A stretch of DNA of 6,522 bases, taken from NCBI GenBank assembly GCA_017860375.1, contig JAGDMB010000142.1, positions 1-6,522 on the forward strand, in the 5' to 3' direction. This stretch comes from Bacteroidota bacterium. GTDB lineage: Bacteria; Bacteroidota; Bacteroidia; Bacteroidales; UBA10428. Shown here piece after piece: positions 1 to 6,501 of this stretch. The position numbers and the translations under genes are program-made. Position 1 is the stretch's first letter. Each line of letters begins with the position of its first letter. The notes beneath the pieces were generated by a model that saw only the letters and a program-made list of their open reading frames with translations, searched no databases and was not told the origin of the DNA.

Positions 1-2
1 GT

Positions 3-794
3 TACCTGGACGTGATTAACAAGCGGATACTATCCCTGCAGTCTGCATACGATAACGGTACAATAACAAGGTCTGACATCGATGTTATGACATCGGAAAA
101 AATTAAGCTCGAGCAACAGTTAAGCGGGAATGAGATCCTTAAATCCTCCATGTTGAAAATATTATCCAGCCTTACCGGATCAGACATTGATGCATCGACC
201 CGGTTGGTGGTTCCCGCATCGTCAGATGAAAGGATACAGGAATTATCACGTCCTGAGCTTGAATTGTTTGATCTGAGAAAAGAACAGCTTGATGCAGGAT
301 TAAAGGCCCTGCAAAGCCAAAGGCTGCCAAAAGCATTCGGATTTGCATCACTGGGCTACGGAAATCCTCCCGGAAGTGATTTCTTCAGGGACGAATTCGA
401 TACGTACTATATCCTTGGAGCCAGCATTAAATGGAATATCTTCGACTGGAATGAGACAAGAAATGAGAAACGTATGATAGGCCTTCAGAAGGGCATCCTT
501 GAAAACCGGAAAAGTGATCTGACGGACAATCTCAACCGAATGCTTGAAGCGAAAGATGCAGAAGTTGTCAATCTGAAGAATATGCTGGAGTCTGATACGG
601 TACTTATCAGCATAAGAAAAAGGATTACCGCCTCGGCGGAATCGCAATACAATAATGGGAATATCACGGCAACAGAATTACTTAACGAGATGAATTCCGA
701 GCGGCAGGCATTGATCAATTATGAGCTTCACAAAATTAACCTTGCGATGGCAAGAATCGAGTATCTGAATATAAGCGGAAAGGAAATCGAGTAA
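3..794 (+). CDS. TolC-family outer-membrane efflux channel, 3' part (5' end cut by window edge)
   Basis: This is the outer-membrane exit duct of a tripartite exporter; TolC proteins are trimeric barrels with long periplasmic helices. About 263 residues are visible, against roughly 420-480 for a whole family member, so the signal peptide and first structural repeat lie upstream. The frame is open to the left edge (codons at 3-11 read Y-L-D), so the GTG at 12 is an internal Val rather than the start. Visible parts are a helical stretch, then an aromatic and glycine-rich strand region at about nt 336-460 (GYGNPPGSDFF, then IKWNIFDWNET), which is typical of the second barrel segment in Bacteroidota TolC proteins. 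A final long helix follows, with the NGNITATELLNEMNSE turn and a leucine and alanine-rich end. It ends 17 bases before the adaptor gene, which argues for cotranscription and a dedicated partner. The family call is firm; the substrate is unknown. Confidence 0.9.
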   Translation, partial: YLDVINKRILSLQSAYDNGTITRSDIDVMTSEKIKLEQQLSGNEILKSSMLKILSSLTGSDIDASTRLVVPASSDERIQELSRPELELFDLRKEQLDAGLKALQSQRLPKAFGFASLGYGNPPGSDFFRDEFDTYYILGASIKWNIFDWNETRNEKRMIGLQKGILENRKSDLTDNLNRMLEAKDAEVVNLKNMLESDTVLISIRKRITASAESQYNNGNITATELLNEMNSERQALINYELHKINLAMARIEYLNISGKEIE

Positions 795-811
795 CATTAT
801 ACGGGACCAAA

Positions 812-1690
812 ATGAAAACCAATTTATTTTTAATCATTACAGCCTTTCTGATTGCCGGCTGTAAAAACAAAGCAGATCAGGCTGATGCCTATGGTAATTT
901 TGAGGCTACCGAAGTCATTGTCTCTGCTGAGACGAGTGGACGAATCATGAAATTTGATGTGTCAGAAGGGACAGAGATAGCCCGGGGTACGGAGATTGCC
1001 CTGGTCGATACCACATTGTTTCACCTGCAGAAAGCCGAGATCAATGCCGGGATGAAAAGTGTCTCAACGCGGATCAGCTCGATAAATGCACAGAATGAAA
1101 TTCTGAATCAGCAGATTGCAAATCTTAAAGTCAACATTGCAAGGACTGAAAACATGCTGAAAAATGATGCGGCAACCCAAAAACAATACGATGATCTTAC
1201 CGGACAGTTGGCGGTTATGGAAAAACAGATCGCTGCCAATAACACCCAGAAAGCATCTGTTGCAGCCGAACTGTCGGTTTATGAAGCGAAAAAAGCAACG
1301 CTGAATGAACAGCTTGCACGAAGCAGTGTCAAAAGTCCTGTAAAGGGAACGATCATTGAAAAATATGCTGAAGCGGGGGAACTGACGGCCGCCGGCAAAC
1401 CACTGGTCAAGATTGCGGATCTTTCCGTCATCAGGCTTACCGTATACGTTAGCGGAGCACAACTGGGAAGCATAAAAGTCGGACAGGATTGCACCGTGAG
1501 GATCGATGACGGGAAGAAAGCATACAAATCCTTTACGGGTAAAATCAGCACTATCTCGGAAAAGGCCGAATTCACGCCAAAGATCATCCAGACCAAGGAG
1601 GAAAGGGTAACACTGGTGTATGCCGTAAACGTCGAACTAAATAACGACGGTACCATGAAGTCGGGTATGCCGGGAGAAGTTATTTTCTGA
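812..1690 (+). CDS. HlyD/YbhG-type periplasmic adaptor, predicted lipoprotein
   Basis: This is the membrane-fusion subunit linking the inner-membrane ABC transporter to the TolC channel. The 292-residue product opens with a lipoprotein signal peptide: Lys2, a hydrophobic run at 4-15, and lipobox I-A-G-Cys17. The first lipoyl half follows at about 33-66 (VSAETSGRI, DVSEGTEIARGTEI). An alpha-helical hairpin spans about 70-170, with its tip near 112-128 (LKNDAATQKQYDDL), the usual TolC contact point. The second lipoyl half is at about 172-203 (SPVKGTIIEKYAEAGE), and a beta-barrel end carries AEFTPKIIQT and SGMPGEVIF, both close to my recollection of E. coli YbhG. The ATG at 812 is chosen because it starts the signal peptide directly; no clear Shine-Dalgarno precedes it. 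The first ATPase gene follows after 12 bases. The +2 residue is Lys, so E. coli-type sorting rules do not predict inner-membrane retention, but such rules may not apply in this phylum. Confidence 0.92.
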   Translation: MKTNLFLIITAFLIAGCKNKADQADAYGNFEATEVIVSAETSGRIMKFDVSEGTEIARGTEIALVDTTLFHLQKAEINAGMKSVSTRISSINAQNEILNQQIANLKVNIARTENMLKNDAATQKQYDDLTGQLAVMEKQIAANNTQKASVAAELSVYEAKKATLNEQLARSSVKSPVKGTIIEKYAEAGELTAAGKPLVKIADLSVIRLTVYVSGAQLGSIKVGQDCTVRIDDGKKAYKSFTGKISTISEKAEFTPKIIQTKEERVTLVYAVNVELNNDGTMKSGMPGEVIF

Positions 1691-1702
1691 AAAGAGAGAA
1701 AA

Positions 1703-2635
1703 ATGCAGAAGATAATTGAGGCAAGGGGCATTTGCAAGAAATTTGGTAAGACACAGGCTTTGAAGGATATCTCCTTTGAGGTGTCTGAGGGTGAAATATT
1801 CGGTTTTATTGGTCCTGACGGGGCAGGAAAAACAACACTTTTCAGGATAATAGCAACCCTGCTGATTCCTGACGAAGGGACAATGGAGGTTATGGGACTT
1901 GATTCCGTCTCAGGATACAGGGAATTGAGAAAGAACATCGGTTACATGCCCGGACGATTCAGTCTTTACCAGGACCTTTCCGTTGAGGAAAACCTGAATT
2001 TCTATGCAACTGTTTTCGGAACGACTCTTAAAGAAAATTACGACCTGATTGCGGATATCTATTCACACATTGAGCCATTCAAGAAAAGACTTGCAGGAAA
2101 GCTTTCCGGCGGAATGAAACAGAAGCTGGCATTATCGTGTGCATTAATCCACAAACCCGGCCTTCTTATCCTCGACGAACCAACAACCGGGGTAGATGCC
2201 GTATCGCGTGCTGAATTCTGGGGGATGCTCCGAAACCTCAGACAGCATAATATAACCATTATCGTGTCTACGCCTTATATGGATGAAGCCATGAAATGCG
2301 ACAGGGTGGCCTTGATCCAGGCAGGACGTATTCTTTCCGTCAATCAGCCGGATAAGATAAGGGAACAATTCACCCGGAAACTGTTCAGCGTACAAGCGCC
2401 CGAAAAATACAAGCTGATCCATGCATTAAGAAGCTATCCGGGGACTGTTACTGCCTATCCCTTCGGAGATTCGGTTCACGTTACTTTCAGGAGCGATGAA
2501 TTTGATAATTCCCTCTATGAGTATCTCAGGGGGATGGGCATCACTAATGTTGTGATCCATGAAACCAGGGCGGGAATAGAGGACCGGTTTCTGGAGTTAA
2601 TGGAAAAAGGAACAACCGCAATCGATAGGGGGTAA
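1703..2635 (+). CDS. ABC exporter ATPase, equivalent of YbhF N-terminal half; Q-loop and switch-His degenerate
   Basis: This is the cytoplasmic ATP-binding subunit of the exporter, 310 residues long. Motifs in order are Walker A GPDGAGKT at 37-44 (the unusual Asp39 is shared with E. coli YbhF as I recall it), Q-loop region GYMPGRFSLY at 80-89, signature LSGGMKQ at 134-140, Walker B with Asp158 and putative catalytic Glu159, D-loop GVD at 163-165, and the switch region STPYMDEA at 189-196. Two canonical residues are missing: the Q-loop Gln is Gly84 (codon GGA) and the switch His is Pro191 (codon CCT). About 90 residues follow the ATPase domain and resemble the linker region of YbhF. The ATG at 1703 has an A/G-rich AGAGAG leader a few bases upstream. 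The gene probably works as one half of a heterodimer with the next ATPase. It is clearly an ABC ATPase; the asymmetric role is inferred. Confidence 0.94.
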   Translation: MQKIIEARGICKKFGKTQALKDISFEVSEGEIFGFIGPDGAGKTTLFRIIATLLIPDEGTMEVMGLDSVSGYRELRKNIGYMPGRFSLYQDLSVEENLNFYATVFGTTLKENYDLIADIYSHIEPFKKRLAGKLSGGMKQKLALSCALIHKPGLLILDEPTTGVDAVSRAEFWGMLRNLRQHNITIIVSTPYMDEAMKCDRVALIQAGRILSVNQPDKIREQFTRKLFSVQAPEKYKLIHALRSYPGTVTAYPFGDSVHVTFRSDEFDNSLYEYLRGMGITNVVIHETRAGIEDRFLELMEKGTTAIDRG

Positions 2636-2644
2636 AATACATGA

Positions 2645-2670
2645 TCCGCCTTCGCTAAAGCGCCGGTGGA
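2645..2670 (+). repeat. Imperfect inverted repeat (hairpin) between the two ATPase genes
   Basis: TCCGCC at 2645-2650 can pair with GGTGGA at 2665-2670 (one G-T wobble). After a 2x2 internal mismatch (TT against CC), CGC at 2653-2655 pairs with GCG at 2660-2662 around a TAAA loop. It sits in the only intergenic gap longer than 20 bases inside the operon, 10-35 bases after the first ATPase stop and just before the A/G-rich leader of the second. No T-run follows, so it is not a standard terminator. It resembles a dispersed palindromic element recalled from other Bacteroidota genomes, but only one copy is present here, so repeat status is unproven. It could also affect mRNA processing or relative expression of the two subunits. 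Confidence 0.5.
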
Positions 2671-2680
2671 CAAAGTACAA

Positions 2681-2686
2681 AGGGAA
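2681..2686 (+). promoter_or_regulatory. Putative ribosome binding site for the second ATPase
   Basis: AGGGAA lies 8 bases before the ATG at 2695, within an A-rich leader. It supports that start codon and lies directly downstream of the hairpin at 2645-2670. Confidence 0.45.
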
Positions 2687-2694
2687 AAAGAAAA

Positions 2695-3429
2695 ATGAAG
2701 GAAGCAGTTATATCGGTAAAGAATCTGGTGAAGAAGTTCGGAAACTTCACCGCCAATGATGACCTGAACTTTGAAGTGTACGAAGGGGAGATCTTTGGCT
2801 TTCTGGGTGCCAACGGAGCCGGAAAGACAACCGCAATCCGGATCCTTTCAGGTTTGTCGGCACCCACATCAGGTGATGTTACCGTTGCCGGCTACAATGC
2901 AAAAAAACAACCGGAGCAGATAAAGAAAAACATCGGGTACATGTGCCAGAAATTTTCACTCTATGAAGATCTTACCGTGAAGGAGAACATCATGCTTTAC
3001 GGCGGAATATACGGACTAAAAAAGGCATTGATCAGGGAAAGGACCGATCTCCTTCTTGAAAAACTGAATTTCAGGGAATACGGCGATAGGTTAATCTCGG
3101 ATCTCCCCCTGGGACTAAGGCAAAAGCTTGCATTTTCGGTGGCTGTATTGCATGAACCTAAAATCGTTTTTCTCGATGAACCTACCGGCGGAGTGGATCC
3201 CATAACGCGCCGGCAGTTCTGGGAAATGATCTATGAAGCAGCCGGAAGGGGAATTACGGTTTTTGTAACAACCCACTATATGGATGAAGCAGAGTATTGT
3301 GACAGGATATCCATCATGAGCGAAGGGAAAATTGTGGCGCTTGATACACCGGCTGATCTGAAAAAACAATACCATGCAGCATCCGTCGAAGAGGTATTTG
3401 TGAAGATTGCCAGACCGGGAAATAACTGA
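2695..3429 (+). CDS. ABC exporter ATPase, equivalent of YbhF C-terminal half; signature motif degenerate
   Basis: This is the second cytoplasmic ATP-binding subunit, 244 residues. Motifs are Walker A GANGAGKT at 38-45, Q-loop Gln85 in GYMCQKFSLY, a degenerate signature LPLGLRQ at 137-143 in place of LSGGQ, Walker B with Asp161 and Glu162, D-loop GVD at 166-168, and the switch His194 in TTHYMDEAEYCDR. The LPLG form and the EAEYCDRI stretch are what I recall of the C-terminal half of E. coli YbhF, where both ATPase domains are one polypeptide. All residues needed to bind and hydrolyse ATP on its own Walker face are present, so the intact catalytic site probably combines this protein with the LSGGM signature of the preceding gene product. 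It ends 4 bases before the preferred start of the first permease, implying tight translational coupling. The family call is firm; heterodimer pairing is inferred from the complementary motifs and operon position. Confidence 0.95.
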   Translation: MKEAVISVKNLVKKFGNFTANDDLNFEVYEGEIFGFLGANGAGKTTAIRILSGLSAPTSGDVTVAGYNAKKQPEQIKKNIGYMCQKFSLYEDLTVKENIMLYGGIYGLKKALIRERTDLLLEKLNFREYGDRLISDLPLGLRQKLAFSVAVLHEPKIVFLDEPTGGVDPITRRQFWEMIYEAAGRGITVFVTTHYMDEAEYCDRISIMSEGKIVALDTPADLKKQYHAASVEEVFVKIARPGNN

Positions 3430-3433
3430 AGCT

Positions 3434-4543
3434 ATGAAACGATTCCTTGGATTTGTAAATAAAGAGTTTCTGCATATATTCAGGGATGTCAGGACACTGA
3501 TTATCCTGTTCGGGATACCGGTTTTACAGATCCTTCTGTTCGGTTTTGTGGTAAGTACTGACCTGAAAAATGCCCAGGTAGCGTTTCTGGATCTTTCGCA
3601 AGACGAAATGACACAAAAAATATCCGATAAAATATGTTCATCCGGTTTTTTCAGGAGGAGTGAAACGCTCCTGAGCTACAATGATATTGATAAAGTACTC
3701 CGGAAAAACAAAACAAAAGCGGTAATAGTTTTTGAAAAGGATTTTGGCCGGAATCTTATCAGCGAAGGCAAAGCGACCATAAGTATAATCACCGACGGCT
3801 CAGAACCCAATATGGCAACCCTGATTACAAATTATGTCACAGGGATCGTGACCAGTTTCAACATGGAACTGGCAGGGACACAAGCTGCAGGGACGTTTCT
3901 GGTTCAGCCTGAAGTCAGGATGTTCTATAATCCTTCTCTAAAAGGTCATTTTATGTTTGTCCCGGGAGTCATAACCCTCATTCTGATCATTATCTGTGCG
4001 CTCATGACCTCTGTTACCATCACACGTGAAAAGGAATTCGGAACCATGGAAGTTTTGCTTGTGTCACCTCTTAAACCTTTTCAGATCATCCTTGGTAAAG
4101 TGATCCCATATTTCCTGCTTTCCTTCATTAATGTAATACTAATCCTGCTGCTCTCCTGGTTTGTGTTCGGACTCCCCGTAAAAGGCAGCCTTGTCCTGCT
4201 TCTGGCCGAAAGCATGCTTTATATATTGATGAGTCTTACACTTGGAATACTTATATCTACTGTATCGAAGACCATGCAGCAGGCTATTTTTATCTCTTTG
4301 GTAGGAATGATGCTGCCGACTATTTTGCTTTCGGGATTTATTTTCCCGATCGAGAATATGCCAGCAGGATATGGATGGGTAGCTGCTTTGATGCCTCCCA
4401 AGTATTTCATTATAATCATTAAAAACATAATGATCAAAGGCACCGGATTTCTCTATGTCTGGAAGGAAACGCTGATACTGATACTCTTCACACTGGCATT
4501 CACAGGACTGAGTATACGGAATTTTAAAATAAGGCTTCAGTAA
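3434..4543 (+). CDS. ABC-2 type permease, YbhS-like
   Basis: This is one inner-membrane subunit of the exporter, 369 residues from the ATG at 3434. A TTG at 3407 in the same frame would add nine residues (MPDREITEA) but would overlap the previous gene by 23 bases. The ATG is preferred because it begins MKRFLGFVNKEF, a normal ABC-2 amino-terminal amphipathic helix. Membrane segment 1 is at about 21-40. A periplasmic domain runs from about 42 to 172 and carries TDGSEPN at 120-126, a motif I recall at the same place in E. coli YbhS. YNPSL at 165-169 leads into segment 2, followed by the cytoplasmic REKEFGTME turn at 198-206. Four further hydrophobic segments follow, with the SGFIFPIENMP motif before the last periplasmic loop. 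Residue spacing and length fit the family. It should pair with the next gene product to form the transmembrane channel. Confidence 0.93.
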   Translation: MKRFLGFVNKEFLHIFRDVRTLIILFGIPVLQILLFGFVVSTDLKNAQVAFLDLSQDEMTQKISDKICSSGFFRRSETLLSYNDIDKVLRKNKTKAVIVFEKDFGRNLISEGKATISIITDGSEPNMATLITNYVTGIVTSFNMELAGTQAAGTFLVQPEVRMFYNPSLKGHFMFVPGVITLILIIICALMTSVTITREKEFGTMEVLLVSPLKPFQIILGKVIPYFLLSFINVILILLLSWFVFGLPVKGSLVLLLAESMLYILMSLTLGILISTVSKTMQQAIFISLVGMMLPTILLSGFIFPIENMPAGYGWVAALMPPKYFIIIIKNIMIKGTGFLYVWKETLILILFTLAFTGLSIRNFKIRLQ

Positions 4544-4546
4544 TAA

Positions 4547-4554
4547 AGGAGAGG
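4547..4554 (+). promoter_or_regulatory. Shine-Dalgarno-like site for the second permease
   Basis: The purine run AGGAGAGG starts three bases after the stop of the first permease gene and ends 8 bases before the ATG at 4563. It is the strongest ribosome binding site in the operon and supports that start. Confidence 0.55.
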
Positions 4555-4562
4555 AACAGGGG

Positions 4563-5681
4563 ATGAGGACAATATTTTATTTAATACGGAAAGAGTTTAT
4601 CCAGATCTTCAGGGATAAATTTATCGGAAAAGCGATTTTTGGTGTTCCTATTGTTCAGATGCTGATCCTCGTTCCTGCCGTTACATTTGAGATAAAGAAT
4701 GTACGCCTCTGCATAATTGACAGAGACATGACTACCGAATCGAGAGAACTGGTTAATCAGCTGGAAGGATCGACATTTTTCAAGGTCACGTTTTCCACCT
4801 TCTCTGAGCAAGAAGCCAATAATTTGCTGCACAAGGGCAAATGTGACCTGGTGCTGCAGATACCAATGGGTTTCGGGAAAGAAACCGGGAATGGGAATCC
4901 CGTGAGGATAATGGTCTCTGCAAATGCCATCAATGCTGTAAATGCCCAGCTGTCGTGGGCGTATTTGAACGGGGTAATCCGTGATTATAATCGGAATATC
5001 ATGGCCGAAAATACCAGTGGCGGCACTTTACCACCTGTCCCGCAGGTACAGGTTACCAGCAGGTACTGGTATAACGAATTGCTTAATTATAAATATTATA
5101 TGCTTCCGGGGGTACTCGGAATACTTGTTCTGGCAATCGGTTTCATTCTTGCAGGGCTTAATCTGGTAAAGGAAAAAGAAAGCGGTACGATCGAACAGAT
5201 AAATGTTACACCGGTTAAAAAGGTTCATTTCATCATCGCCAAAATGGTACCCTTTCTGATCATCGGACTTATTGACCTCGCAGTTGGATTAATAATCGGA
5301 AAGCTGGCTTTCAACATCCCTTTCGAGGGCAGCATTGCCATTCTTTTCCTGGGCTCGGCTATTTTCCTGGTAGCCGTTCTTGGTCTTGCCCTTTTTATCT
5401 CCACTTTTTCGAGCACGCAACAACAATTCATGTTCACTGCATTTTTCTTCATTATCGTTTTCATACTGATGAGCGGCATTTTTACTCCCCTGGAGAGTAT
5501 GCCTGCATGGGCACAGAAGTTTGATCTGATCAATCCTGCCGCATATGTGATGCGCATCAACAGGATGGTGATGCTAAAGGGATCCACATTTCAGGATATT
5601 AGCACGGAAATCTATTCCCTGATGCTGATAGCGATAGTATTCACTGCACTTGCAATCTGGAGGTACAGGAAAACGGCATGA
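4563..5681 (+). CDS. ABC-2 type permease, YbhR-like
   Basis: This is the second inner-membrane subunit, 372 residues, and the last gene of the operon. It opens with the ABC-2 amphipathic helix LIRKEFIQIFRD at 7-18. Membrane segment 1 is at about 22-42, and a periplasmic domain spans about 43-178. YWYN at 168-171 is the conserved pre-TM2 motif, and KEKESGTIEQ at 203-212 is the cytoplasmic turn after segment 2. Further hydrophobic segments follow, with STQQQ and SGIFTPLESMPAW before the final loop, all matching the pattern I recall for E. coli YbhR. At the site where the first permease has TDGSEPN it has a neutral Asn/Ala-rich run (SANAINAVNA, 119-128), so the periplasmic faces of the two subunits differ. 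It starts 19 bases after the first permease gene, and a terminator follows at 5704. It is probably the obligate heterodimer partner of the preceding permease. Confidence 0.93.
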   Translation: MRTIFYLIRKEFIQIFRDKFIGKAIFGVPIVQMLILVPAVTFEIKNVRLCIIDRDMTTESRELVNQLEGSTFFKVTFSTFSEQEANNLLHKGKCDLVLQIPMGFGKETGNGNPVRIMVSANAINAVNAQLSWAYLNGVIRDYNRNIMAENTSGGTLPPVPQVQVTSRYWYNELLNYKYYMLPGVLGILVLAIGFILAGLNLVKEKESGTIEQINVTPVKKVHFIIAKMVPFLIIGLIDLAVGLIIGKLAFNIPFEGSIAILFLGSAIFLVAVLGLALFISTFSSTQQQFMFTAFFFIIVFILMSGIFTPLESMPAWAQKFDLINPAAYVMRINRMVMLKGSTFQDISTEIYSLMLIAIVFTALAIWRYRKTA

Positions 5682-5703
5682 TACCATAAAAGACCGGATC
5701 GCT

Positions 5704-5730
5704 GCGGACATTTATGTGTCTGCCGTTTTT
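5704..5730 (+). terminator. Rho-independent terminator of the exporter operon
   Basis: GCGGACA at 5704-5710 pairs with TGTCTGC at 5717-5723 (seven pairs, one G-T wobble) around the loop TTTATG. A run of five T follows at 5726-5730 after CG. It lies 22 bases after the last permease stop, in the right orientation for the operon. On the minus strand the hairpin is followed by AGCGATCC rather than T residues, so it should not work efficiently for the convergent gene. Confidence 0.75.
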
Positions 5731-5805
5731 AGTCTGGCTAACTGGCGGTACCGCAAAATCGCGAGAGGATAAAAATACCGTTTAAATTACCATGTGGTTC
5801 TTCCT

Positions 5806-6501
5806 TTACGGCAGCTTAATTTTCCGTAATACCAGCCCAAATTCCTCATCCGGTTCGGCTTTCAGGACGAAATTGAAATAATTCAGGTTTACGCAATAAA
5901 GGAAATCTTCGACCGGACTGAATTCCTGGTTAGCCGGTTCAAAAAAACGCTTTCCGCTTGTGCGGCGGATGATCTCAAGGGCATTCTGAAAGTCAAAGGG
6001 TACGCCACGGATTCCGTTCCGGATATATTCAGCACAGAAGGTATCCTCTTCCGCCGGATGCCGGGCAGCGTATCCCATGCATACGAGGGAAAGAACTGCG
6101 GGTTTCTTGGTCAGGATGTACCGGATGATGGCATCGGCATTTACAAAACTTCCGGTGATGATGGCTTCGGCATTTCCGGCATTCACGATACCCCGGGTGC
6201 CTGCACTGGTGGTGTGAACCACGGTTTTCCCGATGAAATCAAAACCGCGGGTCTGAAAAGGGGAATTGCCAAAATCAAAACCCGGTATCTTCCGGTTGTC
6301 GCGCTCGCCGATGAGGATAAAGTCCGGATGCGATTCTTTCCAGGCAAAAGCCTGCTCCTTCTTTCCTACGGGTATGATCTTTTCAACTCCCCGGTCAAAC
6401 AGATAACAGGCCAGGGAAAAAGCGCGGAACACATCAATTATGACGGCGAGGCCGCGTGCAAGTTTTGCTCCTTCAACCAGGTGAAGGATGTCAATTTTCA
6501 T
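5806..6501 (-). CDS. ComB-family 2-phosphosulfolactate phosphatase-like protein
   Basis: ComB is a Mg-dependent phosphatase that, in archaeal coenzyme M synthesis, converts 2-phosphosulfolactate to sulfolactate. Many bacteria without coenzyme M carry homologs of uncertain role. This 231-residue protein has the family's ordered motifs: IDVFRAFS at 22-29, GERDNRKIPGFDFGNSP at 65-81, TTSAGTRGI at 97-105, GSFVNA at 117-122, and MGYAARHPAEED at 142-153 with the acidic Glu151, Glu152 and Asp153. It is somewhat variant: IDVFRAFS stands for the common IDVLRATT, and TTSAGT for TTNGT. Length is near full for the family, and there is no signal peptide, so it should be cytoplasmic. The ATG at 6501 is preceded by AGGA only two bases away, a weak ribosome site. 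The gene converges on the exporter operon and shares no evident function with it. No other coenzyme M or sulfolactate gene is visible, so the substrate assignment is only by family. Confidence 0.87.
   Translation of the reverse strand: MKIDILHLVEGAKLARGLAVIIDVFRAFSLACYLFDRGVEKIIPVGKKEQAFAWKESHPDFILIGERDNRKIPGFDFGNSPFQTRGFDFIGKTVVHTTSAGTRGIVNAGNAEAIITGSFVNADAIIRYILTKKPAVLSLVCMGYAARHPAEEDTFCAEYIRNGIRGVPFDFQNALEIIRRTSGKRFFEPANQEFSPVEDFLYCVNLNYFNFVLKAEPDEEFGLVLRKIKLP

Noticed and set aside
12..14. GTG as the start of the first gene
   Set aside because: The frame is open to the left edge and the product lacks the N-terminal half of a TolC protein, so this is an internal Val codon.
1279..1938. Open minus-strand frame of 219 codons
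   Set aside because: It lies across the end of the adaptor gene and the start of the first ATPase gene, both well supported by motifs; its product has no recognisable domain.
2641..2658. Five-codon ORF (MIRLR) overlapping the hairpin, as a possible leader peptide
   Set aside because: It is too short, has no ribosome site of its own, and lies mid-operon without any attenuator-type alternative structures.
3407..3433. TTG start giving a nine-residue longer first permease
   Set aside because: It would overlap the preceding gene by 23 bases. The ATG at 3434 begins the usual ABC-2 amphipathic helix and sits 4 bases after the upstream stop.
5225..5587. Open minus-strand frame of 120 codons
   Set aside because: It is a shadow of the membrane-segment coding part of the second permease and has no recognisable motif or ribosome site.
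5745..5754. Perfect 10-base palindrome GCGGTACCGC as an operator or minus-strand terminator
   Set aside because: It has no T-run on either side and is too short and isolated, lying between two gene ends where an operator would serve no start site.
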